A stretch of DNA of 64,000 nt, from positions 1 to 64,000 of the forward strand of contig DATNDU010000196.1 in assembly GCA_035606915.1 (NCBI GenBank). Direction: 5' to 3'. The notes under the pieces are model-generated. The model saw only the letters and a list, made by a program, of their open reading frames with translations, made no database searches and had not been told where the DNA came from. Positions 1-7,772 of this stretch are shown piece after piece. Position numbers and translations under genes: made by a program. This stretch comes from Roseiarcus sp035606915 (GTDB taxonomy: Bacteria; Pseudomonadota; Alphaproteobacteria; Rhizobiales; Beijerinckiaceae). Positions within the stretch are counted from its first letter, which is position 1. The number at the start of each line of letters is the position of its first letter.

Positions 1-137
1 TTGGCGGTTACGCCCGATGCGGGAGACCGGAGGCCGGCTTGCGGGTCCGCGGCGCCCGCCGCCGCGATGGCTGCCATATCGGCCAGCCATCGGCCGAGAT
101 CGACAGCAGCGCTCGCGGGCTCCAGGCTCGCCGACAC
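1..137 (-). CDS. possible 5' end of a divergent gene (partial, uncertain)
   Basis: Read on the minus strand from a GTG at 137 down to the window edge, this stretch stays open. It encodes a plausible, G/C-ending-codon peptide with a helical look (SASLEP..., DLGRWLADMAAI...). There is no clear ribosome binding site in front of the GTG, and the family cannot be recognised from about 45 residues. The alternative plus-strand reading, joined in frame to the following dehydrogenase, has low-complexity Ala/Arg content and is more likely non-coding. This is a tentative call; the sequence left of the window would settle it. Confidence 0.25.
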   Translation of the reverse strand, partial: MSASLEPASAAVDLGRWLADMAAIAAAGAADPQAGLRSPASGVTA

Positions 138-231
138 TGGCGAAAGGACGGGCGGCGGGGTATCGGTGCGCGCTCGTCGCCTGATGCTCGCCGAAGCTTG
201 GCGGCGCACGACGATTTCAGGGATCGACACG

Positions 232-1164
232 ATGGCTAAGCCCGCGCTGCTGTTCAACACCGGGTTCGGGGCGCAATTGCTCGATGGCGCGCTTGCCGAT
301 CGGTTCGAATTCATCAACCTCGCGCAGGCGTCTGACCGGCAGGCGACGCTGGCGGCGCGCGGCGGCGACGTGGTCGCCATGCTGACGACGCAATGCGACG
401 CGGCGCTGCTCGAAAGTCTGCCCAATCTGCGCCTGATCGTCGCACCAGGCGCGGGTTATGAGGGCATCGCCGTCGCCGCGGCGCGCGCGCGTGGCGTGAG
501 GGTCGCCAACGCCGGTGGCGCCCACAGCGGCGATGTCGCCGATCACGCGCTGGCGCTGGCGCTGGCCGCGATCCACCGCCTTCCCGAGGCGCAGGCCTCG
601 GTGCGTGCCGGCGGCTGGTTCGGCGGCGCCTCATTGGCGCCGCGTCACGCCATGTCGGCGCAGCGATTCGGCATTGTCGGGCTCGGCAATATCGGGGCCG
701 CCATCGCCCGGCGCCTGGCGCCGTTCGGCGGCGAGATCGCCTGGTGGTCGCGCAGCCGGAAACAGGTGCAATGGCCGCGGCGCGACAATCTGGTTGAACT
801 CGCGCAATGGTCCACCGCGCTGTTTGTCGCCACGCGAGGCGACGCCGTGGGTTTGATTGACGCGCAGACGATCGCGGCTGTCGGCCCGCAGGGGTTGATC
901 GTCAATATCTCGCGCGGCGCCGTGCTCGACGAGGAGGCTTTGATCCATGCGTTGAAGCAAGGGCGATTGGGTTATGCGGCGCTCGATGTGTTCGCCAACG
1001 AGCCGACCTCGCCGGAGCGCTGGCGGGATGTGCCGAACGTTATTCTTACGCCGCACATCGCCGGCGTCGCGCACGAATCGCAAGCGCGGTTGCGCCAGGC
1101 TGCGATCCGCAACCTGACAAGCGTGCTTGATGGCGGGCCGCTGGTCAACGAGATTACCTCTTAG
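232..1164 (+). CDS. D-2-hydroxyacid dehydrogenase family protein
   Basis: A 310-residue NAD(P)-dependent D-isomer-specific 2-hydroxyacid dehydrogenase, which interconverts a 2-keto acid and a D-2-hydroxy acid in the cytoplasm. The Rossmann motif GLGNIG is at residues 150-155. The family catalytic residues are visible: Arg228 in NISRGAVLDE, Glu257 in DVFANEP and His275 in TPHIAG. The reading frame is open back to the window edge, but the 77 upstream residues are low-complexity and the protein starts naturally at MAKPALLFN (ATG 232), which matches family length. It is followed by a 600-bp gap, so it appears to be the last gene of its unit. The exact substrate (glyoxylate, hydroxypyruvate or another keto acid) cannot be read from the sequence. 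Confidence 0.85.
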   Translation: MAKPALLFNTGFGAQLLDGALADRFEFINLAQASDRQATLAARGGDVVAMLTTQCDAALLESLPNLRLIVAPGAGYEGIAVAAARARGVRVANAGGAHSGDVADHALALALAAIHRLPEAQASVRAGGWFGGASLAPRHAMSAQRFGIVGLGNIGAAIARRLAPFGGEIAWWSRSRKQVQWPRRDNLVELAQWSTALFVATRGDAVGLIDAQTIAAVGPQGLIVNISRGAVLDEEALIHALKQGRLGYAALDVFANEPTSPERWRDVPNVILTPHIAGVAHESQARLRQAAIRNLTSVLDGGPLVNEITS

Positions 1165-1240
1165 TGATTCCAATCTGACGCTCGGCGCCCGGTCGCGGGC
1201 GAGCGGATTGCCGACTCCCCGAGCAATCCACCGACCTCGC

Positions 1241-1352
1241 CCTGAGGCGCGAAGCGAAGCGTAGCCTCGAAGGGCGTTCCAGCTTGCGCCGCCGGTTGTG
1301 CGAGACAGCGGTTGATTGCAGAAAAGGTCGGGCCAACGAGCGTCCTTCGAGG
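1241..1352. repeat. intergenic element bounded by CCTCGAAGG inverted repeats
   Basis: The gap after the dehydrogenase carries GAGGCGCGAAGCGAAGCG and then CCTCGAAGGGCG (1265-1276). The latter is matched in inverse orientation by CGTCCTTCGAGG (1341-1352), giving near-perfect 12-base arms about 65 bases apart. The GAAGCGAAGC core recurs in another intergenic element near 30.86 and 30.97 kb. Such small palindromic, non-coding elements are common in intergenic DNA of alphaproteobacteria. I see no coding potential in it. Confidence 0.5.
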
Positions 1353-1690
1353 CCCCTTCGGGGGGTGGCGGAGACACGGCCCGCTCGGTTTCGAAGGCGG
1401 GCATTGCAAGGAACCGGCGGCTGGGCGTCAACCGTTAGGTTTTAACCACTGGGAGAACGCCAACTGGCGCAGCAGACAATGAAACGGGTTGTCGCGTTGG
1501 CGCCGCGCTCCTGGTTGGGGCGCAGGCCGCCTATTCACAAGCCTGCCGCGCCGCAAATGCGACCTCATGGCGTAGTTGGCGCGCACAGGCTTCAGGCAGC
1601 AGGTCCGCAGGCGCGCCGACGCCCTGTCGGCGTTGCCGCGCGACGCGCCTTTACAATCTCTTCGCTTCGGCCGAATATATATGAAAGGCA
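1353..1690. other. gap without a convincing gene
   Basis: About 340 bases between the palindromic element and the operator at 1691. Short open frames exist on both strands, but they are Arg/Pro/Ala-rich with no recognisable motif. One plus-strand frame has a weakly signal-peptide-like stretch (ALLVGAQAAYSQA) but no proper start. The AT-rich segment near 1660-1690 (ACAATCTC...ATATATATGAAAGG) probably belongs to the promoter of the next gene. I see nothing else. Confidence 0.4.
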
Positions 1691-1707
1691 ATTTCATCCT
1701 ATGAAAT
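1691..1707. promoter_or_regulatory. predicted IclR operator, site 1
   Basis: ATTTCATCCTATGAAAT is a perfect 7-3-7 inverted repeat about 75 bases before the start of the acyl-CoA synthetase gene. The same TTTCAT-N3-ATGAAA palindrome occurs at 7733-7747, between the iclR-type gene and the divergent CoA-transferase. Two copies at two promoters around one regulator suggest it is the binding site of that IclR protein. That assignment is inference; the sequence identity of the two sites is directly visible. Confidence 0.7.
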
Positions 1708-1781
1708 GAGCAGCCGACGATGAAGGAAACGCTCGCCCGCCGCGTCGGCGCGCGCCGCGCAGGCAAAGTCGGGGCCGGCCG

Positions 1782-3923
1782 ATGAAAGGCCGCCGCAGGC
1801 TATACCGGCGCGACGAGATGGCGCGCCTCATCGCGCCAACGAGCGTGGCGGTGGTCGGCGTGTCGGAACGCGCCAACGCTTTCGGAACCCGCACGGTCGC
1901 CAACATGCAGGCGTTCGACGGGCGGCTCTATCAGATCAGCGCCAAACACGCTGAACTTGCCGGCCGCCCGTGCTTTCCCAGCATCGCCGCGCTGCCGGAG
2001 ACCCCGGATTGCGTGGTGATCGCGACGCCGCGCGACAGCGTCGAGGCGATCGCGCGGCAATGCGCGGCGCGCGGCGTCGGCGCCATCGTCGTCTATGCCG
2101 CCGGCTTCGCCGAGACCGCCAAGCCGGAGCTTGTCGCCCTTCAGCAGCGGCTGACGGCGATCGCCCAGGACGCTGACATGCGGCTCGTCGGCCCCAACAC
2201 GATAGGGCTGGTGAATTACGCGACCGGCGCCGGGCTGACCTTCTCGGCGATGCCGGAACGGCGGCCGTTGAAGGCGCACGCCATCGGCATCGTCAGCCAG
2301 TCCGGCTCGCTCGGCTTCTCCCTGTCGCAAGCGGTGGAGCGCGGCGTCTCGGTGAGCCATGTGTTGACCGCTGGAAACTCCTGCGACGTCGACGTCGCCG
2401 ACGAGGTCGCCTATCTCGCCGGAGAGCCAAGCTGCCGGGCGATCGCCTGCCTGTTCGAGGGCATGGCCGAGCCCGCACGCATGCTTGCGGCGGCGGAAAT
2501 CGCCTGGAAGGCCGATAAGCCGCTCATCGTCTACAAGATCGCCACCGGCGCCGAGGGCGCGCGGGCGGCGATGTCGCACACCGGCTCGCTCGCGGGTTCG
2601 CAGGCCGCCTATGCGGCGGGTTTTGCGCGCGCGGGTGCTATCCAGGTGGACACGTTGGAGGCGCTGGTCGAGGCGGCGGCGTTTTTCGCCAAGGCGGGCG
2701 CGCCGAAAGCGCCCGGCGCCGTCGTCATCGCCACCTCGGGCGGCGCGACCATCATCGCGGCGGACAAGGCGGAGTTGCATGGCGTCGCGCTGCCGCAACC
2801 CGGCCCCGAGGCGGCGGCGGCGCTCGCCCGCGAGGTGCCGGAATACGGCTCGACGCGCAACCCCTGCGACGTCACGGCGCAAGTCATCGCCTCCGGCGCG
2901 GCGCTGGCGGCTTGCGCCACCGCTTTGCTCGCCGACCCCCAATATGGCGTGATGGTGACTTCGCACGCCTACGCCTACGAATCCGCGACCCGACGGCTGC
3001 CGGTGTTCGCCGGCGCGGCGGCTGAGAACGGCAAGATCGTGTGCAACGTCTGGGCGCCGGAATGGCTCGGCGGCCCCGGCTCGGTCGAGACCGAAAGCGA
3101 TCCGCATCTGGCTCTGTTTCACTCGATGGATCGCTGTTTCGCAGTCCTGGCCGCCTGGAACCGGCGCGCCGCGCGGCGCCGCCGCGACCGCAGCGCCGAG
3201 GGCCGCGTCTCCGACCCCGGCGCGAAGGCGGCGATGGCGGCGCTGCTTGCGGCGGCGCCCGCCGCCTCGCTGACGGAGCGCGAGGCCAAGCAGGTGATGG
3301 CGCTTTACGGCGTTCCCGTCGTCTCCGACGCGCTGGTTCACTCGGCCGGCGCCGCGGCCGAAGCCGCCGCGAAGGCCGGGTTTCCGGTCGTGCTCAAGGG
3401 CGAAAGCCCCGACATTCCGCACAAGACGGAAGCCGGGCTGGTCAAGCTCGGCCTGACGAGCGCCGCCGCGGTCGAGCGCGCCTATGATGAGATCATGCAG
3501 GCGGTCGCCGGGATGGCGGCGAAGCCGGAATTTCGCGGCGTCGTCGTGCAACCAATGATTGGCAAGGGCGTCGAGGTGATGGTCGGCGCCCGCTACGACC
3601 CGCAACTCGGCGCGCTGGTGGTGGTCGGGCTCGGCGGCGTCTTCGTCGAGGCGTTGCGCGATACGGCTTTGGCGCTGGCTCCGGTGGGGCGTTTCGAGGC
3701 GCAGGCGATGCTGCGCGGCCTGAAGGGCGCGGCGCTGCTGGGCGGATTTCGCGGCGCGCCGGCGGTCGATGTCGCGCGCCTAGCCGAGATCGTCTGCCGG
3801 TTTTCGGAACTCGCGGCGGACGCGGGCGCCGCCGTCTCAGAGATGGAGATCAATCCGCTCATCTGCGCCGGCGAGCGCATCGTCGCCGTCGATGCGCTGA
3901 TCGTCAAAGGCGAGGGCCGCTGA
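1782..3923 (+). CDS. acyl-CoA synthetase (NDP-forming), single-chain
   Basis: A 713-residue NDP-forming acyl-CoA synthetase of the acetyl-CoA synthetase (ADP-forming)/succinyl-CoA ligase superfamily. It interconverts an acid, CoA and ATP with an acyl-CoA, ADP and phosphate. In order it has a CoA-binding Rossmann domain (SVAVVGVSE near residues 21-29), a ligase domain with GIVSQSGSLG near 169-178, the phosphohistidine loop MSHTGSLAG (His266) and a C-terminal ATP-grasp half (about 490-713) containing GFPVVLKGES and EMEINPLI. It starts the unit that continues with kinase, hydratase and lactonase genes, downstream of IclR operator site 1. The substrate is unknown; from context it is an organic acid released by the lactonase encoded further down. 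Confidence 0.88.
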   Translation: MKGRRRLYRRDEMARLIAPTSVAVVGVSERANAFGTRTVANMQAFDGRLYQISAKHAELAGRPCFPSIAALPETPDCVVIATPRDSVEAIARQCAARGVGAIVVYAAGFAETAKPELVALQQRLTAIAQDADMRLVGPNTIGLVNYATGAGLTFSAMPERRPLKAHAIGIVSQSGSLGFSLSQAVERGVSVSHVLTAGNSCDVDVADEVAYLAGEPSCRAIACLFEGMAEPARMLAAAEIAWKADKPLIVYKIATGAEGARAAMSHTGSLAGSQAAYAAGFARAGAIQVDTLEALVEAAAFFAKAGAPKAPGAVVIATSGGATIIAADKAELHGVALPQPGPEAAAALAREVPEYGSTRNPCDVTAQVIASGAALAACATALLADPQYGVMVTSHAYAYESATRRLPVFAGAAAENGKIVCNVWAPEWLGGPGSVETESDPHLALFHSMDRCFAVLAAWNRRAARRRRDRSAEGRVSDPGAKAAMAALLAAAPAASLTEREAKQVMALYGVPVVSDALVHSAGAAAEAAAKAGFPVVLKGESPDIPHKTEAGLVKLGLTSAAAVERAYDEIMQAVAGMAAKPEFRGVVVQPMIGKGVEVMVGARYDPQLGALVVVGLGGVFVEALRDTALALAPVGRFEAQAMLRGLKGAALLGGFRGAPAVDVARLAEIVCRFSELAADAGAAVSEMEINPLICAGERIVAVDALIVKGEGR

Positions 3924-3989
3924 TGGCCCGCGGGATCGTCGAGCCTGCCGCCAGCATCGATTTCGCCGCTACGCCAGGGACGCGCGTGC

Positions 3990-5045
3990 ATGGTTGATGC
4001 GGCGACGCAAGGCGGCCCGGCGCTCGTCGAGCCGCTGCCCAACCATCGCTTCGACGAGCCGGCGCTGACGCGCTACCTCGCCGAGCGGCTGCCCGGCTTT
4101 GCGCGCGGCTGCCTCGTGCGCCAGTTTCAGGGCGGCCAATCGAACCCGACTTTCCATCTCGAAACGCCGGAAGGCGCTTACGTGCTGCGCAAGAAGCCGG
4201 GCGGCAAACTGCTGCCCTCTGCGCATGCGGTCGACCGCGAATATCGCATCCTGAAGGCGCTTTGGGATACCGACGTGCCGGTCCCGAAGGCGCGCCTGCT
4301 TTGCGACGATCCCACCGTCATCGGCACGATCTTTTATGTGATGGATTATCTGCCGGGCCGCATCTACGCCGACCGGGCGATGCCCGGCGTCGACGCCGGC
4401 CACCGGCGCGCCGCTTTTCTCGACATGGCGAGCGTTCTCGGCCGGCTGCACCGGCTGTCGCCCGAGGCGATCGGGCTCGGCGATTTCGGCAAGCCCGGCG
4501 GCTATGTGGCGCGCCAGACCCGCCGCTGGACCCAGCAATACCGCGCCGCCGATCTCGCCCTGGAGCCGGCGATGGAGCGGCTGATCGCCTGGCTCGCCGA
4601 GCGGGCGACGCCCGCCGACGAGACCGCCGTCGCCCACGGCGATTTCCGGCTTGGCAACCTCATCCTGCACCCGAGCGAGCCGCGCGTCATCGGCGTCCTT
4701 GATTGGGAACTGTCGACGCTCGGCCACCCGCTCGCCGATCTCGCCTATTGCTGCCTGCCGTGGCGCACGACGCCTGAGCTTCAGGGCATCGCCGGCCTCG
4801 CCACGCCGGGGCTGCCGTCGGAGGCCGAATTCGTCGCCCATTACTGCGCGGTCGTCGGCAGGCCGGTCCCCGCCGACCTCGACCTGTTCGTCGTCTTCTC
4901 GCTGTTTCGCTGGGCGGCGATCGTGGCGGGGGTCTACCGTCGCGGGCTCGACGGCAACGCCTCCGATCCCAACGCCGTCGCGGTGGCGGGAGAGAAATTC
5001 CGCCGCCTGGCGCGGCGCGGCTGGGAGATCGCCGATGGCCTCTGA
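3990..5045 (+). CDS. ACAD10/11-type acyl-CoA kinase (APH fold, LvaA-like)
   Basis: A 351-residue protein of the aminoglycoside-phosphotransferase fold, of the subfamily that forms the kinase half of eukaryotic ACAD10/ACAD11 and the LvaA kinase of levulinate catabolism. Those enzymes phosphorylate the 4-hydroxyl of 4-hydroxyacyl-CoA. Subfamily hallmarks are visible: GGQSNPTF (48-55), LRKKPGGKLLPSAHAVDREY (66-85), the catalytic loop HGDFRLGN with Asp218, and VLDWELSTLGHPLADLAY (236-253) with the metal-binding Asp238. The matching dehydrogenase half is a separate gene at 31213-32514. The start at ATG 3990 is preceded by a 66-bp gap holding only a 24-codon open frame. It overlaps the next gene by 11 bp. 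Family membership is clear; the 4-hydroxyacyl-CoA substrate is inferred. Confidence 0.88.
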   Translation: MVDAATQGGPALVEPLPNHRFDEPALTRYLAERLPGFARGCLVRQFQGGQSNPTFHLETPEGAYVLRKKPGGKLLPSAHAVDREYRILKALWDTDVPVPKARLLCDDPTVIGTIFYVMDYLPGRIYADRAMPGVDAGHRRAAFLDMASVLGRLHRLSPEAIGLGDFGKPGGYVARQTRRWTQQYRAADLALEPAMERLIAWLAERATPADETAVAHGDFRLGNLILHPSEPRVIGVLDWELSTLGHPLADLAYCCLPWRTTPELQGIAGLATPGLPSEAEFVAHYCAVVGRPVPADLDLFVVFSLFRWAAIVAGVYRRGLDGNASDPNAVAVAGEKFRRLARRGWEIADGL

Positions 5046-5907
5046 CGAAGTTCTCTGCGACGTCGCCGACGGCGTGATGACGATGACGCTGAACCGCCCC
5101 GACAAGCTCAACGCCTTCACGCGCCCGATGTGCGAGGCGATGATCGCCGCCTTCGATTGCGCCGACGCCGACGACGCCATCCGCGTCGTCATCGTCACCG
5201 GGGCGGGCCGTGGGTTCTGCGCCGGCGCCGATCTCTCGGCCGGCGCCAGCCGCTTCGACGTCAGCCGCCGGTTCGGCGACGGCGAGATCGATTACAGCCG
5301 CGAGGAGGCGCGCGATTCCGGCGGCCGGCTCGCGCTACGCATCTTCGCCAGCCTGAAGCTGGTGATCGCCGCCGTGAACGGGCCGGCGGTCGGCGTCGGC
5401 GCCACCATGCTGCTGCCGATGGACATCCGCCTCGCCTCGACCGCCGCCCGCTTCGGCTTTCCGTTCGCGCGGCGCGGGCTCGTGCCGGAGGCGTGCTCGA
5501 CGTGGTTTCTGCCGCGCGCCGTCGGCATGCAGCGGGCGATGGAATGGGTCGCCACCGGCCGCGTCTTTCCCGCCGAGGAGGCGCTGGCGGCGGGCCTGGT
5601 GCGCAGCCTGCATGCGCCGGACGAACTGCTGCCGGCGGCGCGGGCGCTGGCGGCGGAAGTGGTGCGCGAGGCGGCGCCGGTCTCCGTCGCGCTGTCGCGC
5701 CAGTTGATGTGGCGGATGTTGGGCGCGCAGCATCCGATGCAGGCGCACCGGCAGGAGAGCCGCCTGCTGCTCGACCGCGGCCGCAGCGCCGACGTGCGCG
5801 AAGGCGTGGCCTCGTTCCTGGAGAAGCGGCCGCCGCATTTCACCGGCCAAGTCTGCGCCGACATGCCGCCGAGCTATCCCTGGTGGAGCGAACCCATCTA
5901 CCGCTGA
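5035..5907 (+). CDS. enoyl-CoA hydratase/isomerase family protein
   Basis: A 290-residue crotonase-superfamily protein, expected to hydrate or isomerise an enoyl-CoA. Both oxyanion-hole segments are present (GRGFCAGADL near residues 61-70 and GPAVGVGATM near 118-127). A Glu occupies a catalytic position in GLVPEACSTW. The N-terminal MTLNRPDKLNAF motif is typical of the family. The start ATG at 5035 lies inside the 3' end of the kinase gene (11-bp overlap), indicating translational coupling. It sits between the kinase and the SMP-30 lactonase. A reasonable role is processing the enoyl-CoA left after removal of the phosphorylated hydroxyl; this role is inference. Confidence 0.85.
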   Translation: MASDEVLCDVADGVMTMTLNRPDKLNAFTRPMCEAMIAAFDCADADDAIRVVIVTGAGRGFCAGADLSAGASRFDVSRRFGDGEIDYSREEARDSGGRLALRIFASLKLVIAAVNGPAVGVGATMLLPMDIRLASTAARFGFPFARRGLVPEACSTWFLPRAVGMQRAMEWVATGRVFPAEEALAAGLVRSLHAPDELLPAARALAAEVVREAAPVSVALSRQLMWRMLGAQHPMQAHRQESRLLLDRGRSADVREGVASFLEKRPPHFTGQVCADMPPSYPWWSEPIYR

Positions 5908-5936
5908 CTCGGATATACAAACGGAGACGATGCCAA

Positions 5937-6857
5937 ATGACCGAGATGAAAGTTGTGGCGACCGGATTGCGCTTTCCGGAAGGCCCGGTGGCGATGAAGG
6001 ACGGCTCCGTCGCGCTGGTCGAGATCGCGCGCGGAACCGTCAGCCGCGTCACGCCGGACGGCGCGGTGAGCGTCATCGCCGAACTCGGCGGTGGCCCCAA
6101 CGGCCTCGCGCTCGGCCCCGACGGCGCGCTCTATGTCTGCAACAACGGCGGCTTTTCCTGGCATGAGGAGCCGGGCCTGCTGCGCCCGATCGGCACCCCG
6201 GCCAGCTATTCCGGCGGCCGCATCGAGCGCCTCGATCCGGCCACCGGCGCGTTCCGCGTGCTCTACGACCGTTGCGGCGACGCGAAGCTGAAGGGGCCGA
6301 ACGACATCGTCTTCGACCGCAGCGGCGGCTTCTATTTCACCGATCTCGGCAAGACCCGACATCGCGACCGCGACCAAGGCGGCGTCTATTACGCCAAGGC
6401 CGACGGGTCGCATATCGTCGAGGTCGCGCATCCCATGCTGACCCCGAACGGCATCGGCCTGTCGCCCGACGAGAAGACGCTCTATGTCGCGGAAACCGAA
6501 GGCGGCCGGCTGTGGGCGTTCGACATCGCCGAACCCGGCGTGATCGCGCGGCGGCCGTTTCCCTCGCCCAACGGCGGCCGCTTCCTGTTCAACGATACCG
6601 GTTATCAGCGTTACGACAGTCTGGCGCTCGATGCGGCGGGCAACATCTGCGTGGCGACGTTGATTGCCGGCGCGATCACCGTCGTCGCGCCCGACGGCCG
6701 GTTGGTGCGGCGGGTCAAGACGCATGACGTCTATACAACCAACATCTGCTTCGGCGGACCTGACATGAAGACGGCCTACATCACGCTATCCGGCGTCGGC
6801 CAACTCGTCTCAATGCCTTGGCCGGAGCCGGGGCTGAAGCTGAACTTCGCCGCTTGA
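5937..6857 (+). CDS. SMP-30/gluconolactonase family lactonase
   Basis: A 306-residue six-bladed beta-propeller of the SMP-30/gluconolaconase/LRE family. These are metal-dependent enzymes that usually hydrolyse lactones to hydroxy acids. Metal-site signatures are present: RFPEGPV at the N-terminus with the ligand Glu, KGPNDIVFDRSGGFYFTD in the middle, and TPNGIGLSPDEKTLYVAET. There is no signal peptide, so it acts in the cytoplasm. The start ATG at 5937 has GGAG (5922-5925) at a proper distance. It is the last gene of the acyl-CoA synthetase/kinase/hydratase unit, and its stop lies 2 bases from the convergent iclR stop. Two further propeller modules of a related type occur at 25.2-28.4 kb. The substrate is unknown. 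Confidence 0.87.
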   Translation: MTEMKVVATGLRFPEGPVAMKDGSVALVEIARGTVSRVTPDGAVSVIAELGGGPNGLALGPDGALYVCNNGGFSWHEEPGLLRPIGTPASYSGGRIERLDPATGAFRVLYDRCGDAKLKGPNDIVFDRSGGFYFTDLGKTRHRDRDQGGVYYAKADGSHIVEVAHPMLTPNGIGLSPDEKTLYVAETEGGRLWAFDIAEPGVIARRPFPSPNGGRFLFNDTGYQRYDSLALDAAGNICVATLIAGAITVVAPDGRLVRRVKTHDVYTTNICFGGPDMKTAYITLSGVGQLVSMPWPEPGLKLNFAA

Positions 6858-6859
6858 CC

Positions 6860-7657
6860 TCACCCTTCGCCGTCGGCGCGCGCGGCGGCGAGCGCTTGCG
6901 CGATCGCCGCCGCGCCCTTCTGCAACGGCTTGAGGAAACGCGCGATGGCCCCGGCTTCGTCGATGGAGCTGCGCAGATACATGAAGTTGAGGCTGCCGAC
7001 GGCGATGCCGTTGATGAGGATCGGCAACCCGACGGCGGAGGCCGCGCCATTGTAGGAGACCTCGGAATAGACCGCGTTCATCGTCGCATAGCCGTTGCGC
7101 CGCACGGTGGCGAGCAGCCGTTTCAATTTCTCGGGTTGTTTGATGATGGCGTTCCACGGCTCGCTTGAGGCGCCGAGTGCGGCGAGCGCCGACTGGCGCG
7201 TCTCCTCGGTGCAGAAGGCCAGGAACGCCATGCCGAGCGATGTGCCGAGCAACGGCGCGCGATAGCCGGGCCTGCGGTTGAAGTGCAGGAAGCCGTGGCC
7301 GCGGCTGGTGCGCGCGACGATCATCGCATCGCGGTCGAACACGGCGACGTCCGAGGGCCATTGCAGTTCCTTGTGCAGCGCGACGAGCACGGGCGCCGCG
7401 ACTGTCGCCATCTCCGCGTGCTTCTGATAGCCGCTGCTGAGGTCGAGCGTGCGTCCGGTGGGCAGATAGATCGGTTGTGTCGGATGCCGGCTGACGAAGC
7501 CGGCGTAGATCAGCGTTTCCAGCATGCGCACGATGGTGGGCCGGTTGAGGCCGGTTTCGCGATAGATGTCGCCGACGCTGGCTTCCTTCAGGCGGTTGAG
7601 CGTCAACAGGACGTTGAAGGCGCGCAACACCGCCGTCACCGGTTCGAAAGAGGGCAT
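6860..7657 (-). CDS. IclR family transcriptional regulator
   Basis: A 265-residue IclR-type regulator. It has an N-terminal winged helix (about residues 10-70, with EASVGDIYRETGLNRPTIVR) and a C-terminal GAF-like effector domain ending in an IclR-typical region (GLPILINGIAVGSLNFMYLR). The frame is open further upstream to 7738, but a start there would sit on the operator itself. MPSFEPVTAV at 7657 gives normal family length. It is transcribed divergently from the CoA-transferase and converges on the lactonase gene. The palindrome in the divergent gap (7733-7747) and its copy at 1691-1707 imply control of both flanking units. The effector is unknown, likely a pathway acid or CoA ester. Confidence 0.85.
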   Translation of the reverse strand: MPSFEPVTAVLRAFNVLLTLNRLKEASVGDIYRETGLNRPTIVRMLETLIYAGFVSRHPTQPIYLPTGRTLDLSSGYQKHAEMATVAAPVLVALHKELQWPSDVAVFDRDAMIVARTSRGHGFLHFNRRPGYRAPLLGTSLGMAFLAFCTEETRQSALAALGASSEPWNAIIKQPEKLKRLLATVRRNGYATMNAVYSEVSYNGAASAVGLPILINGIAVGSLNFMYLRSSIDEAGAIARFLKPLQKGAAAIAQALAAARADGEG

Positions 7658-7732
7658 TGCATACTCCCGCGCTCTGCGCCGCCGCGAGGGCGATTGCAAT
7701 TGGCTTCGCATCGCGACTATAATGAATAGCCG

Positions 7733-7747
7733 TTTCATAGAATGAAA
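7733..7747. promoter_or_regulatory. predicted IclR operator, site 2
   Basis: TTTCATAGAATGAAA is a perfect 6-3-6 inverted repeat in the 115-bp gap between the divergent iclR and CoA-transferase genes. Its arms are identical to those of the palindrome at 1691-1707. It lies about 25 bases before the CoA-transferase start, where binding would block transcription initiation. Regulation by the adjacent IclR protein is inferred from position and repetition. Confidence 0.72.
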
Positions 7748-7772
7748 TCAACGGTCGGCGCGGGAGGATGAC

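Noticed and set aside
1241..1352. GAAGCGAAGC-containing repeats considered as a CRISPR array
   Set aside because: Only isolated inverted pairs, no regular spacer periodicity and no cas genes in the window.
1800..3605. Long minus-strand open frame (601 codons) opposite the NDP-forming synthetase
   Set aside because: It is the mirror of a high-G+C gene with clear domains; its translation is Arg/Gly/His-rich without motifs and it has no ribosome binding site.
3923..3997. 24-codon frame after the synthetase stop (MARGIVEPAAS...)
   Set aside because: Too short, overlaps the kinase start and matches nothing; it could be a trace of a deleted gene but cannot be supported.
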